From Paraphysomonas bandaiensis (lineage: Eukaryota > Chrysophyceae), in NCBI GenBank assembly GCA_965644295.1, contig CBFFRP010000249.1, positions 62,001-126,000 of the forward strand: 64,000 nucleotides of DNA. The letters are read 5' to 3'. Shown here piece after piece: positions 1-13,089 of the stretch (the first letter of the stretch is position 1; the number at the start of each line of letters is the position of its first letter). The notes beneath the pieces are model-generated. The model did not search any database, was not told the DNA's origin, and was given only the letters and a program-made list of their open reading frames with translations. The translations under genes and the position numbers were made by a program.

Positions 1-903
1 AAAACTGGTTATAATGCAAATTGATTGAGAGATAGCTGCTGTTCGCATGTCAGATCATCTGTGATCAATAGACTCAATACAGCGGACTGTGATTGTAGGA
101 GAAATCTTTCCGGAATATGAAGGCGTTATATGTTGTGATGTGGCTAGAATAGTAACCACACTAATTATTGATCCGGTGCTAATTTATATACGTATACGGG
201 ATATATATCGGACTTATGGTAGATGAAGAATAGTAGAAATGAGGTTAGAATGAAGATATAGCTCCAGGGAACAATAATAATGCTAAAGCGTGGTATGTGA
301 GTTAATAATTTTTGGGTGAGCTGTTACTCTAAAAAGTTAGAAGATTACATTGCACTATAATATTAATTTAATATGGAAATTTATTCACGATAACCTACAG
401 AACCTGCTCAATGCTGTGGAGAGCGAAAACAATGATGAAATGTAGGTATAGCAGGTATAGTAGTAACGACTCGTAGCCTGATAATTGACCTAAGTAAAAA
501 TTAAGGTGGAGCCACGGAGCCACCTTATATTACATCTAGCTATTATGAGAGATATTATCTCTTATCTAGTTAGTAATCGATACTACCATTGATAGCATTA
601 TAATTTGGCACCATTAGCGGTTATCATGCTTTGTACACATACATTGCGTTTAAGCGCTGCATTTCGTACAACTGTAATAGTGGCACCTTCTTGGCGATAT
701 ATAATATAGCTATCACCAACGTGTCAAAACAATCACAACAAATGAATATTAAGCAAATTTAGTGGAATGTGAGGTGTTATCTACTTTCAGAATCCCGCTT
801 TTAATTGGATACTGTATATTCAATTCACCAAAAAACTTCGCAGCAGAGTAAATAAAGGTATATTAAACATATATTTCTCGTAACCCACTTCTATACGATT
901 TCG
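1..903. other. Non-coding stretch downstream of the SNF2 gene
   Basis: AT-rich sequence with no reading frame that looks coding and no recognisable RNA gene or mobile element. It lies 3' of the minus-strand SNF2 gene, so it should contain that gene's 3' UTR and polyadenylation region. Confidence 0.5.
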
Positions 904-3900
904 CTATGCAATTCCAGGCTCTGTATGCAAGGGTTGTAAACACTTCTGCAATGCAATCTGCAGCATGTGCCCAATTTCACTTTTTCTGTCTGTGTCAGCT
1001 GCATTTTCAGCATTAATTTTTTGAACCGTACTTCCAGAAAGAACAGCCTTGCTGAGTTTCTGTTTTCTCTCACCCATATCGTAAATACATTCATCCACAG
1101 TATTCTCTGCAACCATCTTGTACACAGTAACCAACTTCGTCTGTCCGATGCGGTGGCAGCGGTCCTGGAGGAGAAAAGAAATTAAATGCTATATCAATAC
1201 AAACTCGTTACAAGTGGATACCTCGGCCTGCCTGTCATTCTCTGGGTTGAAGTCGAGGTCATGAATGACGACGGTATCAGCCGCGGTTAAGTTTATACCC
1301 AATCCTCCCGCCTTTGTAGACAAAAGAAACACTGGAATAGTAGCATCTCTCTCAAACTTGTCAATAAGTTTTTGCCGCTCTCCAACAGGAGTGGACCCAT
1401 CTAGACGCAAGAAGTGGAGCGATAAATCTTGCAAGAACGCTCCGATAATGTCAAGCATTCTTGTCCATTGACTAAACACAAGCACGCGATGGCCGCTACT
1501 CTATTATAGGTGCGCAAAATTTAGACAAAGAATTCATACGCAAACATATACTCACAATGAGAGCCGGTAACATATCGCGCAATTGCCGCAACTTCGGTGA
1601 ATCATATAATACATCACTGCTCAACTGTAGATGCCCTAGATGTGAGGGGTATTCCAAGCATAGGTGGTTAATATCGAAATCCGAGAATTGCTTAACTTCC
1701 TCTCTAACTCTAGCAATGTCGCACTGATCACCGAAGTGTCCGGTGGCGTATAACACAGTAGAGATTTCATCAATGACAGCATCATCCGAATACCTCACTC
1801 GTAAGAGCAGTGGATGATTGGCGGCCTTGCGCAACGTGGAGAAAATATTATTGGCCTCGGAGGTCGATATGCTGCGGACGATATGCTCCTTGTAGTCGTC
1901 GTTGTTGCTATCTCCTTTCTCACCACTGGATCGACGTAACATGTGCTTCTTTATAATATCCTCGTAGAGTTTTCTCTGTGTCTCTGTCATCGGTACTCGC
2001 AGAAGTACATCCTTCTTTGCTACAAGTTGATGAAGCACGTCTTTCTTAAGTCGTCTCAGGACAAAAGGTGCTAACATACGACGCAGATTCGCTAGAGGTG
2101 GCTCCTCATCGGACACTTGATCTGATGATGTAGCTATTGCCATTTCGGATGAGAACTTATCAATCTGGAATGATTCCAGCAGCATTTCCGTGTACTCTGA
2201 CCGGAATACCTCTGGCATTAGAAAGCCAAGTAACGCAAGCAGTTCACGAAGGTCTAATGTGAAGGCTCAAAAGTCAAACAATGCAAAGACATCAGCACAA
2301 GACCTACCATTCTGCACTGGAGTGCCACTGAGCAAAAGCCGACGACGGGTCTTGAGATTGCGTAAGTGGGAGTACCTGGACGACGACGCATTCTTGATAC
2401 AGTGTGCTTCGTCTATAGTACTATCAAGGAGAATCAGGTCAACGTCAGGTGCACATACCTAGCACTAGATATTCGAATTTAATCTTGCGCAGAAACGCCC
2501 TGTCTTCAGCACCACTTTCCCTCTCAAACATGGTGTACGTCGTGAGTACAATATGCACAGGGTCTTCCCCGTTTCCGTCTATCAGTGACCGCCGCAGAAG
2601 CCCCTTAAGCTCCTGCTTCTCAGCCTGTGACCCGTGGAAGCGCACTACGCTCAATGCAGGACAGAACCTTTCCAATTCCTTCGCCCAATTGCTGATTGTG
2701 GATGCTGGGACAACAATAAGGTGAGCCCCACTGCCCCCTTCTTGTTTCTGATCTTGGGAGTGATGCAGCCATCCAAGAAATGCTATAGTTTGTACTGTTT
2801 TCCTGTGCTTATATTTTCAGTGTACAGAGAAGCAAATCGATAGGTAAATACCCACCCAAGACCCATGTCATCAGCGAGAACTCCATTGACATCGCTTATA
2901 TGCAGCAGCTTGAGCCAATTCACTCCAACGAGCTGGTAGTCCTTTAGAGCTAGTCCGGGGCAGTTTGCCTCCACCTCTTTTTGGGTTAAAGCTCCCCCCA
3001 CATGTTCCTGAACTTGTGCGTCAAATGATGTAAGATCTACACAGCCATCCATATCCTTTTTCCCTCCGTGTCCAGACCACCGCTCCAGAGCCGATCTCAG
3101 CTGATGACTCACTCGAGCACATCGTCCTAGCACCTCCCGACATTTCCTCTCGCGTTCCTCCTCCTCCCATCCTTCCTCATTTTCGCCATTGTGTTCCTGT
3201 CCTTCATCCTCTTCACCAGTGCTGTCTTCGGAATCCGAAAGAACCATTTTCCTACGCCTTCCCGTCTGGGTACGAGAACTACTACGGCCAGATCTTCGGG
3301 CACGCAACCTTTCCTCTCTCTCACGATCTTTTCGAGATCTTGAATCTTCCACTTTCGCTGCTGCATCTCTTTCCTTCAACAGAGCACTGATATTATCACT
3401 TTCAAGTGTGTACGAGTAGCCCTTGTTCTTCGAAAGGCTAATACTAAGCGGTGTGTCACACAAATCATCAGAGGCTTTACTCACACTGGCAGGCGATTGT
3501 CGATCGTCATCAACAATATCATCAATTACAGTATTCTTTTTTTTCGGAATCAGTGCAGATTTACGAGCTGCCTTAGCACTACATATATTAGCTTTCAATT
3601 CTGATATAGGCATGCTGGAAGCATCACGTCGGTCTAGCCATTCTTCAGCGCACGGAATAGAAGTTTTTGATACTTTAGGAGTTGGAATATCCTCATCATC
3701 ATCACTATCCGATAGCACAAATTTTCTGCGTTTAACATTGCCAACCACCCTGAAAATAATACAAATAAGACCGAAAAATCTCTAGTGTATAAAGAACACA
3801 TTGTTTTATACTATTCAAATAGCTATGACAGCACAGCAAACAACACTAATACCACGGTACACACTATAAAAAACAAGAAATGAATAAAAACCCACATTCT

Positions 3901-4743
3901 ACGACATATTAGTTTACCATACATAAGCAAGACACACATACTAAAACCATATACCATACCACTATATACCACTCTATACCATATACCATACCACTATATA
4001 CCACTCTATACCATACCACTATATACCACTCTATACCATATACCATACCACTCTATACCATACCACTATATAGCACTATATACCATATACCATACCACTC
4101 TATACCATACCACTATATAGCACTATATACCATATACCATACCACTATATACCATACCACTATATAGCATATACCATACCACTCTATACCATACCACTAT
4201 GTACCATACCACTATATAGCACTTTATACCATATACCATACCACTCTATACCATACCACTATATACCATATACCATACCACTATATACCATACCACTATA
4301 TAGCATATACCATACCACTCTATACCATATACCATACTGCTATATAGCACTTTATACAATACCACTATATAGCATATACCATACCACTCTATACCATATA
4401 CCATACCACTATATAGCATATACCATACCACTCTATACCATATACCATACCACTATATAGCATATACCATACCACTATATACCATACCACTATGTACCAT
4501 ACCACTATATAGCACTATATACAATACCACTATATAGCACTTTATACAATATTACCATATCGCTATCCACTATATCGCTATATACCGCATAAGCACATAC
4601 CATATAACCATATATCACAACACCATATACCGCATAAGCACAGTTTCATACCTGTGTTTGTGCTGGTCGTCTTCCTGTGGGTTATACCGCATGTGTTGAA
4701 AGGGATTCGATCCTCTCTGATCCTTCTCATTATCGTCCCTCAT
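904..4743 (-). CDS. SNF2-family ATP-dependent chromatin remodeller, SMARCAD1/Fun30-like
   Basis: Seven exons on the minus strand: 4743-4652, 3749-2856, 2802-2459, 2412-2308, 2253-1556, 1500-1222, 1164-904, giving about 890 residues. The start is the ATG at 4743; the next exon has no ATG of its own and joins in phase after a 902-nt intron. The N-terminal third is acidic and rich in S/D/E and K/R, as expected for a disordered nuclear tail. The helicase motifs are complete once spliced: motif I GLGKT (split by the intron at 2803-2855), motif II LVLDEAH (split at 2413-2458), motif III LLLSGTPVQN, FSQWTRMLDII, motif V STKAGGLGINLTAAD, and motif VI QAEDRCHRIGQ. The order of motifs and the C-terminal stretch after the RxGQ motif fit the SMARCAD1/Fun30 branch, which slides nucleosomes during repair and silencing. 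I see no clear CUE domain. The stop is TAG. Head-to-head with the ankyrin gene. Confidence 0.88.
3940..4560. repeat. Minisatellite inside intron 1 of the SNF2 gene
   Basis: About 620 bp of irregular tandem copies built from TATACCATACCACT and TATATAGCA blocks. It lies wholly within the 902-nt first intron (3750-4651) of the SNF2 gene, whose other introns are 46-57 nt. Reading frames inside it on either strand are low-complexity artefacts. Confidence 0.85.
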
Positions 4744-5541
4744 GCTCTCCTGTGATAGTATTCGACAGTCCTGTGTTGTTACTCTGACAATACGGTTACT
4801 GGTTATATGCCATTTCTATTAATGGCTATCACAGCAGAGGCAGTATGAATATATGAATGAGCATCCATTGCCATAGCACTGTACCTCCTTATATATATAC
4901 ATACAGCAGGAGGCATAGTGGATACACACACTGCCATAATACACAACAGTACGTATATACTCTATACGAATTTTAAAAAAACGAAGAAAGAAAGAAGAAG
5001 AACTTCGACTGTATTATACACTACACTATACTACAGTACTACTGTATATACCACTATCGCTGTACAGAAGTTGTCCATCCCCTCCCTCCCTTCCCTCCAC
5101 AGGTGGGAGTACCGTACAGCCGAATTATTCCCGCACTGGATTAATTTTTTTTTCACCATTCATTTTTACAAAAGAGCGTTCATTTCACTTTCTTCCACCA
5201 ATCAGAAGTCAGGAAAGAAACACAGAATAGTGTATACTTTTGAAGTACGATATACGGGTGGGTATATACAGAGGTCTGGTTGTTGTACTGTAGAGTGCAA
5301 CACGGATATATACATACCGTACTGCGGTGTATATGTCCTCAAGTAAGTGTGTTATGTATGGAGGAGTGGGGGTCTTTGTCCAGTACAGCAGTATACTATA
5401 CATACATACAATTACATAACATACACACTCTTAACCCCCTCTCTCTATACATATATATAAACCAGCAGAACATAACACCATTCTATCGCCCTGTATGTAT
5501 GGTTGACCCACTGAATCAGCCATACATTTCTTCATGTCACA
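4744..5541. promoter_or_regulatory. Divergent upstream region of SNF2 and ankyrin genes
   Basis: An 800-bp spacer between two start codons facing away from each other. On the ankyrin side it has CATACATACAATTACATAAC near 5400 and a TATATATAA run near 5452, about 90 bp before the ATG. No gene is seen inside. Promoter function is inferred from position only. Confidence 0.4.
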
Positions 5542-7626
5542 ATGAGTGAATCCCCTCAAAAGAGACAGAGAACAGACAGCACTCTTAACGGATCAGTTCA
5601 TACATTGCCTCATATGGAAATACACCATCAAGATCAACCTTCTAGTGATAATAGCAACACCCTGTTACTCCCAACAGCCTCATCATTCGCTGAGTTCCTC
5701 TCTGACCCCTTATCTTTCAGTCCCAGTGAAGAGTTCATCAGTAGTAGTTATTATATAGAGGACGACACGGCTCTTATAGCTGCTATAAAATCCCTCAACT
5801 CTATTGCTGTATCTGCTCTGTTAGATGCCGGATGTGACCCTAATGCCATAAACAAGAAGGGTGTAACCCCCATATCTGCTGCGGCTCATAAGGGTGATAC
5901 GAATATAATTCAACTGTTGATTCGTAAAGGCGCTTTAGTTAATGCGGTCAACAATTCAGGCTCAACTGCGCTGATACAGGTTCACTAAATAATATTTTAT
6001 ACGCATTTTACTAATCACATAAATATAGGCTTCTCATTTTGGTCATTTTAATGCCGTACTTTTGCTTCTGCAATGTGGGGGTGCAGCGGACTTCGCGAAC
6101 TCCAAAGGCACCACCGCTCTCATGCGTGCTTCACAAGAAGGACATGAGGGTATTAGTCGACTGCTCATAGAAGCCCGCGTTGATGTGAACAAGAAGAATC
6201 ACGAAGGTATGAACGCTCTTATGTTGGCCTCTCAGCGAGGACATGGAAACGTCGTCATGGAGCTTATCAAGTCGGGTGCTATGATGGACGAGCAGACAGC
6301 ACAAGGCAGCACAGCACTGATGTTAGCATGCAAGCGTGGACATGAAAAGGTTGTAGAGGTTCTTGTATCAATGGGCGCGGAGATATACATGAGGGATTGT
6401 CGTGGACGCACTGCACTTGACACTGCTATGCGCCGGCACCACCACCACCTGCTGCAATATCTCAACACTCAAGTTCAAGTGAGGTGCGTGCAGGAGCATG
6501 CTCGACGCGAACGGGCTGCACTTCTAAAGGAGATGCGGTCTGCATGTATGAGCAATCGTCTTGAGCTGAAGAAAGATACTGCTGTTCTTCAATCACTTTA
6601 CAATACCATGTCCCGGCCAACATCTGGTCCACACCCTTCCATTCCAGATGGATTGGACTCCCTGGCTGAAGTAGCGTCCTCTCACACCCCTGATTCTCTC
6701 TCAGGATGTAGCAGTCTCTCGAAGTTGATTTCTGCAGACGGGGGCATGGAGTTATGTCGCCAGCTTGCCGCTGCGATATCTGACTGTCAGTCTCCTTCTG
6801 CCCGCCCCACTGAAATGCAACCAGCTCGTGTGGGATACGCGGGGTGGCAGTGGCCCTTCATTCTAATGAGGTGAATTATTATTTGATATCATTTTGTAAC
6901 CCTAAAATATGCCATAGGTGCATGCAGCTTCCACTCGGATTATGTGAAATAATCATGGAGTACCTACCTTTGCCGCGCATATGGCGGTGGTCTCTGAACA
7001 GACTCAAGAAAAGAATCCCACTTGCACCCCATGCAGCCACCGTTGACGTAAGCCTGGTACTGGACGAAATGATTACAGACACGAATATTTTTGCGGGGCG
7101 GCAGAGGGGCCACTTGATTCGTATAGCCCGCAGCTCTGATGCACAGCGGACCCTTTGCAAAGATTTCCGCCTTTCGCCAATTCTAGTGGATAGTATCGTC
7201 TGCTTTTCTGATGTGCAGAGTTTGTCTTACCGATACATAGAGAATGATGTTGCTTTCAAGCAGAGCCTCGCCAAGAAGTATCTCACCCTCGCGGTGATGC
7301 TGTATCGGCATCTGAAGGTGTTAAATGACCCTTGCTTAATGTTTATTTCATCGCTTCTCGCGGATATGAAGCGCGGCGGGGAGGCAGTTGGGAGTGCTCG
7401 AAAGGCCTATGCAAATGCGGAGGGCGGGATAACATTATTGGATGGTAATGTGGTTTTTGGTGGAGAGTTGGCATTGATGGATGATGATGATGGACTAAAT
7501 GAGTACGACCTCAATGTCACTGGCGGTGGACCGGACCAAGATACAGAGACGGAGATGCCTGCTGAAGGAGACATGATAGATGATGGAAACTTTCAGGCCT
7601 CAGATGATGACAATAGATGGGGATAG
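5542..7626 (+). CDS. Ankyrin-repeat protein
   Basis: Three exons: 5542-5979, 6029-6870, 6918-7626, about 662 residues. The first intron (5980-6028, 49 nt) has a TTACTAATC branch-like site and splits an ankyrin repeat so that ALIQ joins ASHFGHFNAV exactly in frame. About seven consecutive ankyrin repeats span residues ~73-305, with typical GxTALMxAxxxGH and DVNxxNxxG cores, so a protein-protein interaction role is likely. The N-terminal ~70 residues are polar and low-complexity. The region after residue ~490 has no domain I recognise; it ends in a strongly acidic D/E-rich tail. The second splice (ATG-AG/G) was chosen because it keeps the frame open into a long downstream exon. The partner and cellular location are unknown. 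Confidence 0.85.
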
Positions 7627-9758
7627 TTATGTAAACGAAAAGAAATATTCCACCATGGTACCGTCAGATATCGTTTGCCCTTCACTTAATTTAGTCATTT
7701 ATCGGCGGTGCTTTCGATTATGTTGGTCGTACGATTGTGAACTACAACCTTTGCTACGGTCGTTGTTTCATTTGTAGTGGGTATATTTAACTTGACTGTA
7801 ATGTGATAAAGTTGCTCTTAATTTATGACATAAAACTATTGAAGTTTTAAAAGTGTTTGCAATGTTGGTCTATTTAGATAGCTGTTATTACAGAGTCCAG
7901 GGTGTTCTGATGTATACACCCTTGCACCTGAGACTTTATTCACAACCCAAGTGGAAATTTAGATGGTGTACGTTGTATCGTTGTATACATATATACATGC
8001 CTTAGAGTCGCTCTTTACAAAAAACTATCAAAACACTATCGGGAAAATCCTAGCTTTTAATTGAACCTGAACCTGCTTTTGGAATGCTGGTTCAAAATTC
8101 GGAATATTATGGAGAAATCTCAAGTTTTCTCTACCTATTAATATATTGATAGTTAATGTATTCCTATGTGCTATGTGCGTAATCTGTGTATTGAGAACTG
8201 GAAGCAAATGGAAAAGGGCGCTGCTTGAAGATTGAAAATGCAGAAAGCCGTTATGAAACGTTTCTTGACGCGGGTACGTTTCTCGGCAGGATAAATGTAG
8301 ACATGTCAATAACAATATCGGCATTCCTATTGACTATTGACGGGGAGGTGTTGAATCCTTGTCACAGTTCTCAAGAATTTGTAGAGAAGAGCTGCCGTTT
8401 CTGATAACAAAAAGCAATTAACAACCCGCATCTAGCTATAAATGTGGAATCAGGTATGACCTACGCAGTGACAATGAATATAGAATTGTTCTTAGTAATA
8501 TTAAAATAATGTTGTGACTATTAGAATGTTAGTGATAAACACAGTAAAGTGAGAAATATGATAAATAACAATATAAAACATAACTATCATGCACAACGGA
8601 ATAGTTAGGAGTGTAACTGATAACGACGATCGTTGTGATGACGATCATGTATAACAGATACTCTCTCTAATTCAGTTTATAATATATTTCATTGAACTTT
8701 ATACCTCACAATACTATTTTGTATTGAGCTGAATCTTTCCTTCAGCAAGCTATTAGTAATTACAGGAAGCTATGTAATAAACCGTACTAAATCTTTTCAG
8801 TAAGCTTCATATTGAAAAGTTTTCATTCAGCTTAGTTTAGAATTTAGAGACATAAATAACACCACTACTAAAGCGGAGTCTTCAATCACTTTAGTATTGT
8901 ATTTAGAGACTACCACAACTGACGCTAAGTTTTCAACCAGGATGGCTCATATCTGCCCCTGCTCTTCAACAGACAACTCTTTGAAGATATCCGAATGTAT
9001 AGCTCTCTCCAATGTGTCAACCAGAGCAACTAGCAACCATACCAATAACACTGAGCTACTCGCCAGTGAGTTGTACACATTGACAGACATATGAGTACTA
9101 TCATGTGGATCATATCAGTGAATAGATTGAACAACACGCATTGCAGTGTCTTTAAGTAAACAGTGTTCCTGATAGCAATCAACAGCCCCTCTTATAGATA
9201 TCAGACTGAGCTTTCACTGATATGGAGTGGCTGACATGCTATCATTACCATCTCCTTCCTTTGTCCGTGTCATTGGAAACTGAAGAAGAGTTCATTGTGT
9301 AGCTTGTATGGCAATGAAATAGTGAGGTGCTTCATGACATAATGCATTGCTCAGAGATTGTAGGTTCAAAAAATTAGGAGTTTTGATGAAGTTTGTTTAT
9401 TTTCACAACAAAGGTTCCCAAAAAGGTAGGATTTTAGGGTAGGATTTCCAGAAAGGTGCTTGGAAATTTCCTATGGTGATGGACGTCCGATATACTGTAC
9501 GATAGTACGATATATAGTCCGAGGAGAGGTGTGGGGATCGATCTTCCCGTACTGCATATATGATCCATACCCATATGGACTACAGACGTATAAGTCAGCT
9601 CACTGATGGTGTGGTGGGGATCTCTCGTATGACATGTGCCTGTATATACCATACAGCAGTGTGCGTGTACCATACATATCCATACACCATACATACCAAC
9701 ATCTCCATCACCTCCATCCACCCATCATAATATACCAATATATCAAACCACCATTACA
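7627..9758. other. Intergenic stretch between ankyrin and NAP1 genes
   Basis: Contains no gene I can support. It holds the left arm of an inverted repeat (8462-8745). The last 100 bp before the NAP1 start contain repeated CCATACATA blocks (9668-9700), matching the motif seen upstream of other genes here. A 98-codon minus-strand frame at 8028-8324 has no recognisable features and no supporting splice context. Confidence 0.5.
8462..8745 (+). repeat. Left arm of inverted repeat flanking the NAP1 gene
   Basis: About 280 bp that matches, as an imperfect reverse complement, the sequence at 11428-11705 on the other side of the NAP1 gene. Shared blocks include ACTGAATTAGAGAGAGTATC and CTATTCCGTTGTGCATGATA in the orientation of the right arm. 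Similarity is roughly 80 percent by eye, with small indels. It may be two copies of a dispersed element in opposite orientation. I see no target duplication or terminal structure. Confidence 0.65.
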
Positions 9759-11148
9759 ATGACTGATAAATCTACCAACAAGGAACCATTTGAGTTCACA
9801 GGGGCGGGGTTTTCAGTAGGGGAATCACCTGCCGGAGAAGATAACAGCAACAATCAGATTCAGACTCAGATGAAGAATCTTAATATCAGTGATGTGGAAG
9901 TGGAGGGAGATGAAGAGTTTCCTCAGAGTGTTATCAACAGACTTGTTGGTCTTAAGCAGATACAGGTACACGATGCTGTCCTATACATGCTGCCCCATAC
10001 ATGCTGGCATGGTGTATTGTGCAGTGTCGTATACGTATCGTAGTATAATGTGCTGTCTTTGACGCTGTCTTTTAATGCTTGTATAGGAGGGATACGACAA
10101 CCTGGATGCACAATATAAGGCAGAGAGGGTGCTGCTTGAGCGAAAGTATCATGAGCTGAGGAAGCCGCTTTTCGAACAGAGACTCAATGTTGTGATTGGG
10201 AATGTGGATGTTGAAATAGTAAATGAAAATTCTGAGTCAAGCCCAGGTAATATGCATTATTATATGTTTTGTTCAAAGGTAACTTATATCATTTGTAGCT
10301 GCTGAGTCAGAAGAAAAAGGTATCCCGAATTTCTGGTTACAATGTATGTCGAACCACCCCCTCCTCAGTCAGCTCATTTCCGAAGAGGACCACCCCGCTC
10401 TTGCATGCCTGGTGGATATCAGATGCGAGTATAACGAAGACTACTCTGGGTTTAAGCTGAGATTTTCTTTCATTGATAATGATTTTTTTACGAATACGGT
10501 GCGTGTGTGCCTATGTATGTTTCTCTGTATTCACCTACGTGTGCTATGTATATGTAGGAGTTGGTAAAGTCCTACACAGTTAGTCCTGATCTATTAGATG
10601 ACAAGGCACCCGCTTTAACGTCAGGTATTTTTTGTCATGCCCTAGTAGTGCTCGAACTTTGTCTAACTGTATGTTCAGTTGAGGGCACAGAGATCCAGTG
10701 GAAACCCAAGAAAAATCTCTGTGTGACAGAGTCCAGAAAGAAACAGAAAGGAAAAAGCGGCAAAAAGGCTGGACAAGTTCGTTACGTTACCACGGAGGTC
10801 GCCAAGCAGAGCTTCTTTCACTTCTTTGCGGATCCCCATATGGAGGAGGACTCTGATGATGAGGAGGCTGACGACAGCCGTCAGCATGAGTTCCAGCTGT
10901 CAGTAGATTCCGACTACGAAGTTGGTCATGCTTTTCGTGCCGAAATCATTCCTAATGCAGTATCGTGGTTCACCGGAGAGGCATTGGATGACCTGGACGA
11001 CGACGATGATGACGATATCTTAGATGATGAGGAGGATGACGATGATGACGACGATGGCGACTCTCCAGATGAGGAAAGCGAGGAAACAGAAGGAAGAGCC
11101 ACCGGAGCCGCACCTGCCGGAGACCAACCAGAGTGTAAGCAAAGTTAG
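9759..11148 (+). CDS. Nucleosome assembly protein (NAP1 family)
   Basis: Five exons: 9759-9965, 10087-10246, 10299-10498, 10558-10624, 10679-11148, about 367 residues. All four introns are GT-AG and keep the frame. NAP1 features in order are: a long helix with YKAERVLLERKYHELRKPLF, GIPNFWLQCMSNHPLLSQLI, an ISEEDHPAL segment, FKLRFSFIDNDFFTN, then ELVKSYTV, EIQWKPKKNLCV, SFFHFFADP, DYEVGHAFRAEIIPNAVSWFTGEA, and an aspartate/glutamate-rich C-terminal tail. The family binds H2A-H2B (and H3-H4) and shuttles histones for nucleosome assembly. The ATG at 9759 is the first in the exon and is followed by a plausible disordered N-terminus. The stop is TAG. Confidence 0.92.
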
Positions 11149-11891
11149 CTTGCTACAGTTTGATTTACAATAGCGTTGAAAGCTTCTTGTTGTCGGCTAT
11201 CCACTGATGACATTTATGCCTAGTGCTATGAACTTCATGTTAATTATTGATATGCAGCCTTATAATAATAATAATAACTGCGGCACACCAATGCATTTTT
11301 TCGTAACCTGATTGACGTTGTGACTACTGTATATTATCACCATTTGTTGGTATATGGGTGAAATAAAGTATGGGAGCTGATGTATCTATTAAAGTATGAA
11401 TCATACAGTCATTTTAATATGATTACTATTAGGGTTCAGCTTAATACAAGATTGTATCTGTGTGTTATAATGTTCAATGAAATATATCATGAACTGAATT
11501 AGAGAGAGTATCTGTTGAAGATACATGATCGTCATCATAACGTCGTCATTACTATTCTAACTATTCCGTTGTGCATGATAGTTACGTTCTATATTCTTAT
11601 TCATAGTTCTCGCTCTACTGTGTTCATCACTTTACACTCTAATAATCACAACATTGTTTTACGCTTTACTATTACTAAGATCAATTCTTTATTATTACTG
11701 CGCCTAGTGAAAGGGTATAGTAGGTTCTTGGATTGTTTTATCGATACAATAGGCTATTAATATCAGAAGTTGACATTATTTGCGAAGGTTTACTATTCTC
11801 AAATGATAAGATGAAATTATAGATATTACATGATAAAGAACCTAAGTTGTGTTCGATGTGTTCAACACCATTCATTTACTACTATAGTGTC
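11149..11891. other. Intergenic stretch after NAP1, includes the right inverted-repeat arm
   Basis: The 3' flank of NAP1. It has a short (AAT)n run near 11263 and the right arm of the inverted repeat (11428-11705), listed separately. No gene is seen. Confidence 0.5.
11428..11705 (-). repeat. Right arm of inverted repeat flanking the NAP1 gene
   Basis: Reverse-complement partner of 8462-8745, about 2.7 kb away, with NAP1 between the arms. The same order of blocks is kept along the whole ~280 bp. A plus-strand frame of 81 codons at 11515-11760 falls in the repeat and looks non-coding. Confidence 0.65.
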
Positions 11892-13089
11892 CCTCAACAA
11901 AGTCGGACTCGCACCTTTTCGTGGTGTTCTGGGGGATAAGTACCGGAGAGATTCTCTCTGGGAAACTAACGTGAGCCGCAAACATAGTCAGCAGATATTG
12001 TTCTGCCCACTCATAGCCAAATGCTTGTGTGGTACAAGGGACACTAATAAGTGTCACTTGTGTAGACGTCTTTGGGCCCTGACGAATAAACAGGCATCCG
12101 GGAATGGGCCCACCTCAAGGGCATCCGGGACAGGGCCCACCAGAAGGGTAACCGGGGTATTGGGCTGCCTGCTGAAGTTAAGCATCCGGGATGTTCACCT
12201 TAAGAACTCAAAACACCTGAAGTCAGCAGATGTCAGGTATATCAACATTCTGCTTGCTCCCTGCGTTTGCTTTGAGTGATTGATGCTGAGTATGAGTTCA
12301 CATTATTCGGTATCTGTGTGGCCAATGACCGAGGTAATGCGTCAAACTTTCCTCATGGATGCATGGCAATGGCAATGATGTGATTAGACCTGTCATGTCT
12401 TCTCACACGTCTACTGCCTAGTCTTGGTTTCTCCTGACCCAGGTCATTGAGATTATATCAAGGCTCTGGCACTGTTCTCCAAGCAGTGTCAGGTACATTT
12501 GTGGTGCTTTTATGTTATTCTTGCTTAGTAGGTTTTCATCCGAGCGGGGAAGGTGCACGGTTTCCTACTAGTGTAAGTCACTCGGGAGAAGAGTGCAAGG
12601 TGGATGCATGTGCTGGACGAGTGCACACAATGGAGGGAAGACATTGGAGTCAGCTTGAATTTGTAACAGATTTTGGTAGATGTCTGTTTCATGCGTCAGT
12701 GTGCAAAATTGCACCAGTGAGACCGCTTCGTGACCGTGGGAGGACCCGGCGCTATAGAGCTACTTTATTCTCCCTTCCAGACTACCTGCTGCTGTGAACA
12801 CCACCTTGAAGAGGGCCCTAAAGATCTGCCGCATATACAGGAGACATATGCCGAAGACACCGACCGCAAGTTGTTTGTGTTAGGACAAGTAGATTGGGCA
12901 GGAGCGTATGATCCGGCTTAAACACGCAACTCGTCGTATGCCCATGTAGCTAACTAAATCGTGTTGTATAGTTGAGCACTTGTCGGTGCATGCAATAGTA
13001 ACTAGATGAGAGTCATGTTATGCATAGTGTCGCGCGAGTTGTTAGGTTGGTCGCGGCAACGCACAAGCTTGCGCTTCTTAATAATCAGA
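11892..13089 (+). repeat. Interspersed repeat family, copy A
   Basis: About 1.2 kb made of modules that recur at 43397-44663 (copy B) and, reverse-complemented, at 62715-63159 (copy C). Modules here: 11892-11980 (contains CTCAACAAAGTCGG and AACTAACGTGAGCCGC), 11996-12285 (contains GTGTAGACGTCTTTG, AATAAACAGGCATCCGGG and TGAAGTTAAGCATCCGGG), 12620-12860 (contains ACAATGGAGGGAAG) and 12908-13089 (contains CGCAACTCGTCGTATGCCCA). The third module retains two short reading frames conserved with copy B (for example TLKRALKICRIYRRHMPKTP here). Probably a decayed mobile element. I see neither terminal repeats nor a target duplication. Confidence 0.75.

Noticed and set aside
8028-8324. 98-codon minus-strand frame
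   Set aside because: No recognisable motif, no splice context, and no upstream element; likely chance.
12160-12195. TGAAGTTAAGCATCCGGG looked like part of 5S rRNA
   Set aside because: The match is short, the rest of the 5S secondary structure is not visible, and the block belongs to the interspersed repeat family.
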